From NCBI RefSeq assembly GCF_008831285.2, contig NC_045138.2:32893934-32957933 (forward strand): a DNA stretch of 64,000 bases, written 5' to 3'. Source of the stretch: Nymphaea colorata. Its lineage: Eukaryota > Streptophyta > Magnoliopsida > Nymphaeales > Nymphaeaceae. Shown here one piece after another: positions 11,927-24,560 of the stretch. The notes beneath the pieces were generated by a model. It was not told where the DNA came from and ran no database searches. It worked only from the letters and a program-made list of their open reading frames with translations. A program made the position numbers and the translations under genes. Position 1 is the first letter of the stretch. Each line of letters opens with the position of its first letter.

Positions 11927-13043
11927 CAACACTCGGCACAGCTCGATCTAGCACATAGCAATGGGGCTGCCTTCGTCACAAGATATTTCAGAGGAGCCCG
12001 GGGTTTGCTCGTGCATCAATCAACCAATCGATGAGGAACCAATAAAAAAAACGAGAAAAAAGTAAAGGCAGTGAGGAATTAAACTTGCATTTCAAAAACG
12101 CAATTTAGAGCGACGTAGTCAAGAGCTTCTTCCCCACCTACGGATCACAAAAAACCACTTTTCTACCCATCTTCGTCCAGTTCACACGTCATCGCTTCTA
12201 CACACCAATGAGAAACTACAGAGAGCCGCAGCCTCTTCTAACGCTCCTTAATCATGACCACCGGACCTCTATCCAATATCAGGCAACCAGTAGTGGAACG
12301 ACTGAACCCGTTTCCAGCAATCCCTCCCCTGATGGAACGGATGTCAGAAACAGAGAGGCGTAAAACGAGCGATACTACTAAATGGAGCGGACTCTTATTT
12401 AACTAAGTGACCCACCAAAACAATGCCGACAAAGACAATGAATACATCAAACTTAAGCAGAACAGCAAATCTAGCTAATCTTCAACAAAAAGGGAAGGTG
12501 AAAACCGATGTTCTTTCTACTATGATTTTGAAGGGAAGAGATGTTCCATCGCAGAATGGTCAACTAAAGTCAATAAAGAAGATAGTTGACAAAGTGAATT
12601 GATGGAGTAATCCAATATCAGGGACGGTTCATCCCTGAGGCATCCAAGTGAGCCAAAGGGGCTATGTTGCAGTCCCTAGTTAAAAAAATCCACCACCCAA
12701 AACATCCCGAGTCACAGCACCAAGAAATCTAGTGAAGACTTCTAACAAAACCCAGAAAAACAGAAGATTATGGACACCCAAGTTCTGGAGATAGAGACGA
12801 GACTGCCAAACTTCAGCACTACCATACAGCTGATACTCTCATCACAGCAACACCAAAGCACCTTACAGAAGCTCTTCTTCCAAATAGCAAAAGATCACAA
12901 CCCAAACCCTAGAGAGGAAGAAGATGGAAGAGAATCGCAAAACAACCACCTTTGACAAAACCTTCACTCAAGACCACAAGAGAGGGAGAGAGAGAGAGGC
13001 AGCAGCAGCAGCAGAAGCGTGATGAGAGGAGAAACAAAGCGCC

Positions 13044-13095
13044 TTTTTTATACATAGCGGGGGGCAAGCAAGGTGAAGAAAAAAAAAAACCCTAA
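13044..13095 (-). promoter_or_regulatory. TATA box and telo-box promoter of the snoRNA-like cluster
   Basis: On the minus strand TATAAAAAA occupies 13044-13052, and TTAGGGTTT, the telo-box, occupies 13087-13095 upstream of it. Transcription would start near 13015, just before a TCT-rich leader. Telo-boxes mark ribosome-biogenesis promoters in plants. I see no clear site II (TGGGCY) element. Confidence 0.55.
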
Positions 13096-13127
13096 CTTGG
13101 ATCGAAGTACAAAGGTTGCTTTTTACC

Positions 13128-13720
13128 TTCGCTGAAGGGTCGGATTTCGGATTATGACCTACCCCAGTAATCCAGGATCCAAATTTAAGTTCAGATCCAG
13201 TTTTTTGGTGAAATTTTCAAATGGTTATTTCTTGTTTTGAAGGTGTAGTACAATCTGGAAAAGAAATTGATTATCGTAATAATATTGGTAAATTATTTGT
13301 TCATCGACCAAATTTAGCATACGTACCTTCCAAGTTCATTGCTTTAAATGATATTTAATTAATTTAAATGGCAGGTTTTTTATTTTTAAATAAGAAGCAG
13401 AAAAAAAAAAGAAAAAAAAAAAAGGGGCATTACCGTAAAAAGAGATATTTTGAAATACCTCATTTCTCTTCTTTCTCTCTCCCTCTTCAATACCAGTCCT
13501 CGAATCCGTGACGTTTCATGGTACCGTCAACTAATACCACCACAACGTCAGGGACTGGCCGGTGGAAAGAAAGTGAGCTAAAATTTTCAACTCATATTTC
13601 TGCCGTCTTTTTAATTTATTCGGCAAAATATCGCTTCCTCCTCCCTGCCGCTTTTAATTTATTCGGCAAACTTCAGTACCTAGAGCGAAGATCTTTTCAC
13701 TAATACAAGCTCCCCAAAAA
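13128..13720 (+). repeat. Dispersed direct duplication, left copy
   Basis: Blocks here match 14980-15805 in order, for example CCCCAGTAATCC.GGATCCAA, GGTTATTTCTTG.TTTGAAGG, TATTTTGAAATACCTCA, CAACTAATACCACCACAA and GGCAAAATATCGCTTCCTCC. The copies differ by substitutions and indels, so the duplication is old. No terminal repeats of a known element class are visible. Confidence 0.75.
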
Positions 13721-13984
13721 ATATTATGGAAGTGCTTTATATTCACAAGTTTCCTAATCCCCGGTAGAAATTCAAGCATGAAGATGGGCATTGGCCGACG
13801 TAGTTATTTGCCGATGCACCAAGTTAGCGTACATAACTTCTCTTGCTTCAACTGATCTTTGACTGGTTTTCCGGAATAAAGAGGAAACAAAAGACAAAAA
13901 CTTAAAGTGTGATGAAGGGCGTAAGAAATTGAAGCATGGAGAAAAGAGGAATGTTGAAGTAACTCATTCTTTGTTCTTCTTTTG

Positions 13985-14105
13985 GCCCTATCTTTTCAAT
14001 GGGGTGAAAAATACTTCGCCACTGTGGAGGGAGATTGTTTGAACCTATGCGATAGTTGGTTTAAATTGAAGCGGTTTAGTCAGAACGGAGATGGAAATTT
14101 TTCTT
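13985..14105 (+). repeat. Copy of a segment of hnRNP U-like intron 1
   Basis: This stretch aligns with 16797-16905, inside intron 1 of the hnRNP U-like gene: shared blocks include TGGGGTG, AAAATACTTCG, GGAGGGAGA and GTTGGTTTAAA. It suggests that the duplication around 13-16 kb once reached into, or came from, that gene. Confidence 0.6.
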
Positions 14106-14257
14106 GAAGGGGGCTGATTTATATTGTTCAAATGCTTTTATTATAAAATCTTATAGGGGCAAATGAAAATTTTTAAAAATTATAACTTTAAAATTTAATT
14201 TTCTCAATTGCTATTGGAAAACAATAATACCCACAAAAATCAAAGTAGGGTTACACC

Positions 14258-14462
14258 CAGGGGCAGAGCCAGAATTTTTTCTAGGGTCGGGCCAAGACAA
14301 TTTGCAGGCTGGGTCGGGCCAGGGTCGGGCCAAGAGGAACGACGAGGAGCGACCGATCGGGCCAAACTAAAAAAAATTGATTTTTTCAATGTAAAAAAAA
14401 AAAAATCTTGGGCTCACCCAGGCCATGGCCCAGGCGGCCCCCCCCCCCTCCCTCCGCCCCTG
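14258..14462. mobile_element. hAT-type MITE, 205 bp
   Basis: The ends are inverted: CAGGGGCAGAG at the left and CTCCGCCCCTG at the right, matching CAGGGGCGGAG when reversed. Both sides carry the 8-bp direct repeat GTTACACC (14250-14257 and 14463-14470). Terminal CAGGG and 8-bp target duplications are characteristic of hAT transposons. It is too short to code for a transposase, so it is non-autonomous. The interior holds GGGCCAGGGTCGGGCC-type repeats and a C-rich run. Confidence 0.9.
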
Positions 14463-14979
14463 GTTACACCACCTATACGACCTCAGAGTAGTTATCGAAT
14501 GTTCCTTAAAACCTAAACTATAGCTCTTATAGTTGCCCATCAACTAAAAATTTCTCGCTCTGATTAGCCGTAGTTGCCTAGCGTTAGGATTTAGTTAGAT
14601 GGTTATTTACTGCCTTTGAAGTGGAAATTTTTTTTCACTAGTACAAACTGGGGAAAATAGTTGCTTGCCTCTTTTGATCAAATTGATTCCTCATTTGAAT
14701 CGCGTTTATTTTTCATCCTTACGAAATGAATCCCTCTTATTTACACGGGTTCACTTACCACTTTAGAAACGGTTCTATGGTAGATAAGTTTGTTGTTTGC
14801 TGCCATGCTATTATTATTCACAAAAATAACCAAAATTAAAGCAACTGCTACGATGTTTAAAAGTATTTATTTCATGAGATGCAAATCATTTGGAAAAAGC
14901 CAAACAATTTAGCATAAACGTTTATAAAAGCTGAAATATGTAGACAAGTCCCAACTTGAGGCTAAGACTCTTATAATTG

Positions 14980-15805
14980 CCTACCCCAGTAATCCTGGAT
15001 CCAAATTGAGGTTCAGGTCCAGTTTAATGGTGAAATTTTCGAATGGTTATTTCTTGGTTTGAAGGTGTAAGTGCTCCCTAGTGCAATCTGGAAAAGAAAA
15101 TGATTATCCAAGTACTTTATATTCTTATATTTTGAAAGATTTTCAATGCATGGTAAGAATTCCTACCCTATACAATGTGCCCATAATGGGCTTTCTCAAT
15201 AACATCTTATAGTGTTGATAATTTGTTTTGTAACACAACAAAGTTGGCATTCAGACATTTCCTTTTTCTGCTTTGGGTGGCTTTTAATGAATCTAAAGGA
15301 AACCAATGTTAAAATTTTGTTGGATAGTTATTCATTGTTTTTCTACGCTGGAACTTTTTCACTAGTAGAAAGTAGAAAACAAAATTATGGAAACGTTTTT
15401 AATTTTTTCTTGATGCCGGGCGGTAATGACTTGTATAATCTGCCAATGGCAGGTTTTCTTAAATAGGGAGCAGAACAAAAAAAAAGGAAAAAAAAAAAAA
15501 AGAATAGGTGCTACAAAAGGAGGTATTTTGAAATACCTCACCCTTTTTAAATAACTTAAATAAACCGTACCAGTCTTCGAACCCAAGACGTTGTAGAGTA
15601 CAATCAACTAATACCACCACAAAGCCAGGAGCCAACTGGTGAATGAAGAGTGAGCTAAAATTTTTAACTCTTATTTTTGCGGTCTGTTTTTATTTCGGGA
15701 AAAAATCGGCAAAATATCGCTTCCTCCCCTCTGTCGCTTTTATTTACCACTGCATAAACGGTCCTATAGTACTTAGAGCGAAGATTTTTTCACTAATAAT
15801 ACAAG
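14980..15805 (+). repeat. Dispersed direct duplication, right copy
   Basis: Partner of 13128-13720, offset by about 1.85 kb. It is longer because of insertions. No coding function is seen; the open frames inside are interrupted and show no motifs. Confidence 0.75.
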
Positions 15806-16209
15806 CCTATCTCTGTATATAATAAGGGAGTGAATTTGCCTATCCTACGACCAGTGTTTAATTAATTGAATTGTATTATAATTTAATTCATATAGCATGG
15901 TTCTTGGGTTTAAGGAGGAGCGAAGGGGGATCTCATCCTGTTGCATTGAACATGATCCAGCATCGGTCATGCTTGACCTGATTCGTTTGCCAATTTTGCT
16001 TCGAGCCTTTAACCGAAACCATACCGCCCTAGAAATCGGGTCGGGTCTGTGATCCACAAACAAGGTCATCCGGCGAACATAATAAATACCTGCCACCGCC
16101 CTCCCGAGCCGAAGCCTGTGCTTCGCGTTTGCAGCTTCCGTGGAGTAGGATTTCCCAGTGGCATAGAGGAGCGGGTGAGGGGAGAAATTGTTTTTTCCCG
16201 GCAATTTCA

Positions 16210-19200
16210 ATGACGTCTAATGCTTCCCGAAGTCTTCACGTGGAGGGTGAACCGGAAGCCAAGCGACCAAAGGTCGCCGGCGACTCCATGATCTCCGGCG
16301 TTAGCGAACGCGTCGAACTCAACCCTGCCGATTGTAATCTGGGTTCGTGCTTTTTTTTTTTTATTATATATATATATATCTCGCTTATATTTTTAGCGTT
16401 TTCAGTTTCCCATTTTCCGCCGCAGTTCGATTTCGTTGCTTTGTTTCCGGCCTCTTCGTAGTCGGACGTAGTGAATTGGTGCGTTTGGGCTTCGGTTAAA
16501 ATGATATGCAAAGAGCAACTGGTTTCTTGCTGAAACGTGTTGTTTGTGGGAGTTTTAATACTTTTTGTTGTTTCCTGTTGCATTTTTAATGGTTATGTCG
16601 TGAAAACATTATCCTTTTTCGCGTGTTAGGGCTTAAATTTTTTTTCTCGCGTGGATTGAAGTTCTTTTTTTTCTTTATTTTTTGATGGTTCAATGGAATT
16701 AGTTATCAAAATTCGAAAGCGTATGATCTCTTAGTTAGGTTCGTAATGTTGGTTGAATCATCGGGTTGGAGACTGGAGTAGCACAAGAGAATTATTTCAG
16801 TGGGGTGTTAAAAATACTTCGAGAATGCGGAGGGAGAATGTCTGAATTTATGTAAACGTTGGTTTAAAGTAGAGCAGTTGAGCTATCTGATTCGTGAAAC
16901 GGCGTCTTAATTTTTTGTCATTGAGCAACTATGGCGAGGGAATGCGGATGCAAGGGCAGTTTAAGATGGGTGAATTGGAGGTTGTATTCTGTGTGGACAC
17001 TGACCATGTTTAACATCTTTCTTTTTTTACAAGTAAGCATTCACCAAAACTAAGCAATATTGATTGTGGTGGGTTTGGGGTTCCTTTTGCATCCTCGCTA
17101 GTGATTGTGGGTTGGTCTTTCACTGTTCAGTGCAATAATACCACAGGAAATTAGAGGGTCTTCCATTGTTATTCAGTGCAACATGTCACCAGACTTAACA
17201 TTCTTGATCTAGATGGGTTTTATTTGTTCGAACTTGGATGTTCGGTTTGAATTAGTTTTGAATATAATTTTGTAGAGGTCCTGACGGTAGTTTTCCTTTT
17301 TCAACCGAAGCATATCATGAAAATTGTGCTCTACAAATTACTCAAGTTTGAGTATATCATATGGTTCATTTTAGCTCTTACATCTGCATCTTTCTTCAAC
17401 AGATTTCAATATAGAACAAAATGGTCTTCAAGGTCATGCACTTTACGATGGGGGATTTGCTTACTGCTGGTCTGGTGCTCGTGCAAATATTGGAATTACT
17501 GGAGGAAAATACTGTTTTGGCTGTAAAATTATCTCCCAGCAACCAGTTGATATGGAGGACACGCCTCCTGATCAGCAGCATGTATGTCGAGTTGGTATTT
17601 CGAGAGGCGATGATAATGTTGGAAGTCTTGGTGAAAGTGAACACAGCTTTGGTTTTGGTGGTACTGGTAAATTTTCAAACTCAGGAAAATTTTCAGATTA
17701 TGGTACAAAATTTGGTGTTGGTGACACTATTGTCTGTTCCGTGGACCTTGAGAGCAAGCCGCTGGCCGTGATTAGCTTTTCAAAAAACGGGCAGTGCTTG
17801 GGGACTGCCAAACAATTTGATGCCGGACCTAGGGGCCTACAGATTATAGACTCTGTGGCCAAGACACTGGCCTGGGAGTCAGCTTTGTTCCCACATGTCC
17901 TCCTGAAGAACGTTTTGGTTCAGATGCAGTTTAGTATTGAAGACGGTTTGGTCCCAGAAGAAGGTTATAAACCTTGGAATTGTGCTGTCCAAGAAAGAAA
18001 TATGATATCTGGGCCTACGTTCCTTGGTCCTGAAGATCGTGAAGTAATAATGATGGTAGGCTTGCCTGCCTCTGGAAAAACCACCTGGGCTGAAAAATGG
18101 ATAAAGGATCACCCAGAGAAGCGTTACATTCTTTTGGGAACAAACCCAGCGCTTGATCAGATGAAGGTGTTTCCAGTTTACGGCTTTTCCCCTCCTTTTG
18201 ATTCTATTAGTTGTGCATTAAGTTTGTTTTGTAGGCAGTGCACTTTCAAGTATGTAATACCAGTTCAACTGAGTTGTTTCCTGCAGGTACCAGGGTTACT
18301 GCGAAAGCATAATTATGGTGAGCGATTTGATCGTCTAATGGATAGAGCGACAGGAATATTTAATACTCTGTTAGCAAGGGCTGCCAAGACTCCTAGAAAT
18401 TACATTCTTGATCAAACTAATGTTTATAAGAGTGCTCGGAAAAGGAAATTAAAGGCCTTTATTAATTGTCGTAAGGTAATGTGTATGAACTTCATTATAC
18501 ACATTAGAAGTTGACTTTTTCCCCCCTTGTTTTCAGTTTTTCATTTTGCTACAAGAATTCTGATCGCCCTTCATCTTGACTTCCTTACCAAGCTGTTTAG
18601 ATTGCTGTTGTGATATTTCCAACTCCTCAAAACCTGAAGAATCGTGCAAAAAGACGATTTAAAGAAATGGGGAAGGAGGTGCCTGCTGAAGCAGTAAATG
18701 AGATGCTAGGTACTCCTGAAAAAGTTTCGTGACATCCTGACATTATGTTCTTTTAGTTTTTGTGTTGAGTTGAAGCCTGATATTCAATTGGACTGCAAAC
18801 CTAAGTGTTTGCAAAGCTTTCTTTTAGATTTTCTCATCTCTATGGTACCCCATGGGCGCGTCTGTTTATGTCTATGAATAGCAAATGCACGTCTTAGGTG
18901 CCTCTTGCATGCACATACTGTTCAAATGCATGTGTCATTCATGTATAAACACACATGCATGAAATAATTTGATGGGAGAAAATCTATAATGTTGTTAATA
19001 AATGATCAAAGGAGCAAAAAATTATCTGCAAACCTCGATTAAAATATAAAGTAGGTAGGGGTCTTTTATGGTTCTAATTCTTTAAGAACATTTTTGTTGA
19101 TTCACAGCCAACTATGTATTGCCAACAAGCAAGGACATGCCAGGGACTGACGAGTTGTTTGATGAGGTAGGTTAACTGGCTACATTCAGTTTTCCTTTCT

Positions 19201-21601
19201 GTTCCTTTGCTTATGTTCTTGTCTTGCAAATTGATGAGTATTTGTCGTTAATCCTTCTGTTCATTGGTTAAGATTCTCTTTCCAGAGTTGAATCGGGAAG
19301 ATTCACAAAAATATTTGGATGACATGAAGCATGAATTAAGGTCCCCATTGAAGCCAACAGACGTTTCTCCATATTCACGAGAAGGTTCTGTTCAGTCATT
19401 TAGTAGATGTGGTCCACCTAACATGATTAACACAGGTTATCACTCGAAGACTTAACCTTCTGTCCTGTTCATTGCTGAAACTGAATTCTAGTAATGCTAT
19501 TTGTGGTGTTTTTACTCATGTTTTTATGTGTGAATTCTTTAATCGTAGGAGCTCCTGGGTCTCCAAACTTTCATTCACCTTTTCCACGTCCAGATCCTAA
19601 CTTTCCATGTCCTCAGCAGGTCAGAATTAAGCTTTGAACGTGATGTAAGCTTGATTATAGACTAAAGGGTTAACTAACTAAAGAGTTAACTATCTGGTTC
19701 TTATTAATGCACTGATAGCATGCGGTATTCAGACTACAAAGATTTAGTACATATGTTTCTTCTGTTGGTGGCATCAGAAATTAGTTAATCAATATGTAGG
19801 TTTCGCAATTTTTGATACTTTGGTGTTGCCTTCTGGTTTTTCATTTCATTTCATAAGATTAAATACCTTGCGGAGTAACTTTAGAAATCATGTTTTTAAT
19901 AGTTTCATGCAAATCCTTGAATGGGAATCTGTAGGCAAGATCATATTCTGGTCCTGAGTTGTATGAAAGATCCGGCCCTCCTCCTGGTGGATATAGTCCA
20001 GGTTTCTCCACTTCGAGTCATGCATTTCCAAGGGATCATCCGTATGGCACCAGCTCCAGGTACGGTAGTTCTCTAGCAAGGGATGACTCCTACGGTGGCT
20101 ATAGGGGCAGCGACACTTACAATGTGTCAGGGTTTAGAAGTCCCATGAGTTCCTTATCATATGATGGTCGAACTGGACCTTCTGGGGATTTCAGACTACC
20201 TCATGAGGGCCTGCCAGCGCAGACCATGCCTCCAGTTCGTTTGCAAAGTCCAAGCCCTGTGTCTGCTGGTGAGAAGTCCTTTCTCTTTTCCTTCCTTTTT
20301 TTTTTTTTTTGACTTTTTGGCTATTGAGGAAGTGCCTGTGAGTGGATATTGTGACTTTTGATGATGTCTAGTGTGCTTTGCGTTTTAGTGTTGGCTACAG
20401 TTTTGTTTTACTTGATTGCTGATATGATGTGTTTCGACATTGATATCTCAAATTCCAATAAAAAGTTTTTAGTAATCATATTTTTTTGGGGCTTTTATTT
20501 TCAAGGCGTTTCAACAACCAACTACCTTCGTTTTTGCTTATTTTACTAGGAGGCTGTCTGTGGTGTTGGTAACTTTCTTGTGTATGGTGCAAGGGTGTGG
20601 GATTTGGGGTTTGAAACTCTAGTCATGATAGTACTGGGGACAACCGATTCTTGCCATTTTCCCCTTATCACTTTAGGTATTATTTCCTCCTCATGCGGGG
20701 AGCAGTGAATGTATTGGTTTTTTGTAGTGCATCAGATCAAAAGTTTGTTTCGCTTCCCTTAGTTCTTTACCTTTTTAATCTCCGAAAGGAAGCAGAATAC
20801 ACTGATGTGTCTCAATAGTTAATACTTTGAACGTGGATACGTAAATGGAAGCATGTCATTGCTTTTTGCCTTCACCTGTTTCAATGGAACTATTTTAACT
20901 TGTTTCATGTTATATTTTTCTGGTCAATTTATCTTCATATCTTCACACTGCATCGTAGGACAAAAGAAACTCAGTTCATATTCGTTCAGTTTATGTACTG
21001 GTATATTATTTATTTTAAAGAGCTTCAACTCTTCCGGTATATAAGAAGTCTTTCTCGTCTTCATATGGTGGCTTCAATGATAGAACCCTTAGGAGGCCGA
21101 AATTTTTTTCTGTCGGATGTGTAAATGTTGGTTGGTGCTACATCTTGAGATCTCTCAAAGGTTATCTGTTGCATTTACCATCTTCTATGTTTAAGATCTT
21201 TCATCTTAATTTCCAAATGTCAACGTTTTCTCTCTTTGAAATTTGCAGGTCCACCTCGAATACATTCATACGGAGATCTGCCCTATGGTTCACCATATGG
21301 AACTCCACCTCCAAAGCGTCCATATCAAGATTTCTCACCTAGAGATTCATATTCTGGTCTGGTCCATGGCACCCCTCCACCAACGCATCCGTATGGAGAC
21401 AGGCCCTCTGGATCTCCCTATGGAGTTCAACCTCAAAGGCATCCCTATGGAGGTGTCCGCCCTGCTGGTAGCTTTGCAGGCTCTTCCCCATACGAAGCTC
21501 CACCTCCAAGGCAACCATATGGTAATGGGGGCTTGCCTCCACCAGTCGGCCGCTATTCTGGACCATACTCGTCCTATACACGCCCAGACTCTAGTTTCTG
21601 A
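16210..21601 (+). CDS. hnRNP U-like protein: SPRY domain plus P-loop kinase-like domain
   Basis: Nine exons join in phase: 16210-16342, 17403-18166, 18287-18475, 18601-18709, 19108-19166, 19273-19435, 19549-19619, 19935-20268 and 21249-21601, giving about 724 residues. After a short N-terminus with a possible nuclear signal (EAKRPK), a SPRY domain covers roughly residues 50-220 (GGKYCFGCKI, VCRVGISRGDD, FGFGGTGKFSN). A P-loop GLPASGKTT lies at 264-272, followed by NYILDQTNVYKSARKRK, as in animal hnRNP U and HNRNPUL proteins, where this ATPase-like part accompanies RNA binding. The C-terminal 250 residues are rich in Pro, Gly, Tyr and Ser with SPYG-like repeats, probably disordered. The Walker motif is intact. 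Nuclear RNA binding or processing is inferred from the family. There is no sign of disruption. Confidence 0.93.
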
Positions 21602-22157
21602 TAGCTTCTGCTTAGAGGTATTCACATGGTGCATGTTTAAATTGCCAATTTTGTTGAGTGTATATTTAGCCGACTGATTTGGTCGTTGTATGTATTGTAG
21701 TGTGATGGCTACAGATGTTTCTTTTACCACCTACCACCTGTTGTTCCCGTGTAGCTCGCAAGCACATGTGCATATGGGCACCTGTATTTAAGGATACGGC
21801 CAACAGTTTAATGTATTTCAACATGGCTATTAAAATGAGTTAGTTTGATATTAAATTTAGTTCTTCAACGAATAAAAGCTAGATGATCTGCTCCAATTAT
21901 TCTTGTCATGCAAAAATGAAACAAGAAAAAGTGCAAACAGAACCCACGTTACTGTCATCGAATCCGGGAATCTCCGCGACAGCGCACAGTGATACCATCA
22001 TTTTTTTAGAAACAAGCTGGTATGGTGGCAGATGGATCTGAGATACGGTCATCACATAATTAGCATATGAATCATCAAATTCGTGTCACGGATAATGTAC
22101 TGAACTGAAGGTGAATGGGTTGATAAATTTGGTGCATGTCCGGAGATAATTTAACAG

Positions 22158-22315
22158 TGTTAGGGTGTGTTTGGGTGATAACTTCAAGCGTGTTTGAATG
22201 ATATTACATAAAATGCCCAAAGCCAGGAGTAAGCGGGTCCTTAATCTTACTGTTAGATAAACTGGGTTTGCGAGAAAGCTCATTGTTTTTATCTTGTCAC
22301 TCAAACAAACAAATC
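22158..22315. mobile_element. MITE-like element with GTGTTTGGGTGA ends
   Basis: The left end GTGTTTGGGTGATAA and the right end, read in reverse, TTTGTTTGAGTGACAA form imperfect inverted repeats about 150 bp apart. Ends of the GTTTGG type are common in plant MITEs. I cannot define the target duplication. Confidence 0.4.
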
Positions 22316-22767
22316 AGGTTTTTAAGAATTATAAGTTTCGTTCAATCCCAGGCTATGCATCACCCAAATTCTTTCTTTTTAGTCCGGTTTGGAGGAATGC
22401 CATTCATAACAGGTCTGTAGTAGGTCCATGGTTGCAATGTTTCCTACTGCATTTCCTCAGGCATAAACGCGTCCGACTCACATTCAAATTCATAATCACA
22501 GAACTTTAGTTTGCAGGTTCACCAACTCGACTTACCGTGAAATGGCGAATATTCACATTCTCAGGGGCATTGAATTCCAAGTCGGACCCGGAGGCAGCTG
22601 CCTCTCCAACCGCGTAGATCTTAGAGACGACGTATGCCATTGAAGCGAGCCCAATCACAATGCTACACACATGTTTCCGAAGAAATTGGACTGGGTCTGA
22701 TCTAAGGGTTTTATCAATGGCTAATATAGTGGATAAAATTCTGAGTTGTTTCTGGTTCGACATTTAT

Positions 22768-23030
22768 GGGGCATTTGGTTACTCGGCATTTGAAATCCAT
22801 AGATCTGACGTCGTATGCTTTTGCTGATATGGCAAAAGATACATGAAGAAATCCATGGTTTATTAAATTAAGGATCTTAGGTCTGACGTAAGACCCGACA
22901 TTTAATATCCTTATATTACCTCTTTGCATTGAGAAAAGGGTGGGTTTAAGATAAGAGAGGAGAGAGTCTGACCTTAAAACCAAGGTTCTCAAATCCTGAA
23001 GATCTCAAATCAGGGGCCGTCAAACACGCC
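22768..23030 (+). mobile_element. Dispersed MITE-like repeat, family GGGCGTTTGAT, copy 1
   Basis: Starts GGGGCATTTGGTTACTCG and ends CGTCAAACACGCC, an imperfect inverted pair. The interior (GAAATCCATAGATCTGA, GGATCTTAGGTCTGACGTAAGA, CTTTGCATTGAGAAA) matches copies at 44.4 and 57.7 kb. A non-coding DNA transposon derivative is the likeliest reading. Confidence 0.65.
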
Positions 23031-24078
23031 TACAATGTATTATTTTGTTGGTACATGATCTGGTTCTTTTGCAAACTTTTGCAGACACTCAGTTACTCAA
23101 ATCTTTTTCATTGACAGAATCCGACTGGCCGAATTCACTTGTGTACACATTCCCATCGTCGCACATATATAGTTGATGATCTTGAATGAATGATGGAGAA
23201 GTGAGGGTTGAAACCCCTGACACAGCTAGACCTCGGTTGTGCTAAGCTCTTGCTCCATTTATATGCATGTTTGCTGTTTCTGTAACTGGTTATAGACGCT
23301 ATGACATAGATCAATGTGAAATTGTACCATTACAGATCATCGCAGCAAAGCCCGCCCGACTTTGTTGCTGGTGATGATGGCGATGATTTTGACGATTCGA
23401 TGCATGAGTTTGGCTTTGCCTCCAATCACCAAAAAAGGGAAGATATATTTGTTTGATGCGGACGCTGCCTTTGGAATCTCCGCCATTACCACAAATTTTC
23501 TTCAATTTTTCAAAGATCATAGATGAGCTCGCTCCTTCCACCAATATGCTTATAAGCCTGTTGACTCTGAGAGGTTCATTGATCACATATGATGTATGGC
23601 TGATAAAATTAATTTATTTTGTAATCCAAACAATTAATAGTTGACTGCCATCTTATGAACAACAAAGTTCTCAGTTGCAGGAGAGAACTTTGTCAGTGCT
23701 CTTGTGCAGTCAAATCATTGGCTGCTTTTGCTATTCTTTCAAACAGGTAGTGAAATTGAGAGGCAGTGAGGAGATTAAAAATGATATGGTTAGTTGTTGA
23801 TGGGTGGACGGTAGTGAGGAGATTAGAAATGATATGGTTAGACTTGCTTTGTTGATGGGTGGTTAGTCTTATAATGGGGGACATCACCATACATTCACCG
23901 TAGCAGCAGTGAGAGAAGGGTGATGTGGGAGAGAGAAGGGGAAGGGGCTGCAGGTTTGTCAAGAAAAAGGAGAACCTGCTGGCCCTCCTTCCTTTCTTTG
24001 AAAGGGAACCATCAAGTCCCTTTTGATCCCTCTTTTAACCGACTGAAAGAACGGTGACTTTTTTGGTTCCTTCCTCAC

Positions 24079-24189
<111 letters not shown>

Positions 24190-24487
24190 ATATATCTTAA
24201 AGAGTTATTTTGCAATCTAGAGCAACCCTACTCATCCATGTGATGACTCATTGTCCATTAGTTTTATGGTCACTGATCATAGACATTATGTACAATTATC
24301 TGACTTCGATCAACTAAGCACATGAAAATGAAGTTGAATTAACTTTGGTACGGCCAAAAGCCGAAACCTAAGAACGATAATGTATTTTGTGCTCGGGGTG
24401 GACATATGGGGTTTCAAACTTTCTTGAGAACGGAAAAGCAAAAGGCATATTTCACTTAAAAACATATATATTTCCTCAAAAACGAAA

Positions 24488-24512
24488 TGCGGTGAGCGTG
24501 GATCGAACACGC

Positions 24513-24555
<43 letters not shown>

Positions 24556-24560
24556 CCCGC
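24488..24560 (-). tRNA. tRNA-Phe (GAA anticodon)
   Basis: On the minus strand it begins GCGGGGATAGCTCAGTTGGG, has anticodon GAA (ACTGAAGAT loop), a TTCGATCC T loop, and ends CACCGC plus discriminator A. This is the standard plant nuclear tRNA-Phe. A TTTTT run follows within about ten bases of the 3' end. No intron. Confidence 0.97.

Larger units (their letters stand above)
10690..13052 (-). ncRNA. Putative polycistronic snoRNA cluster / non-coding host transcript
   Basis: On the minus strand a TATA box lies at 13044-13052 and a telo-box (AAACCCTAA on the plus strand) at 13087-13095, the pairing typical of plant snoRNA and ribosomal-protein promoters. Downstream is a pyrimidine-rich leader, then no long open frame for over 2 kb. 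Instead there is a series of short units with box C-like and D (CTGA) motifs closed by short terminal stems, plus a perfect 11-bp hairpin; several are listed separately. Plant snoRNAs are often made from such polycistronic precursors. The units recur in the same order at 38.55-39.67 kb. Transcript ends, and whether the units sit in introns, are inferred. Confidence 0.6.

Noticed and set aside
14208-14516. 102-codon plus-strand frame rich in Gly, Pro and Arg
   Set aside because: It is produced by the hAT MITE interior and its C-rich run.
22506-22763. Minus-strand frame with a hydrophobic stretch (VCSIVIGLASMAYVVSKIYA)
   Set aside because: It overlaps the edge of a MITE-like repeat, has no family match I can recall and no partner exons.
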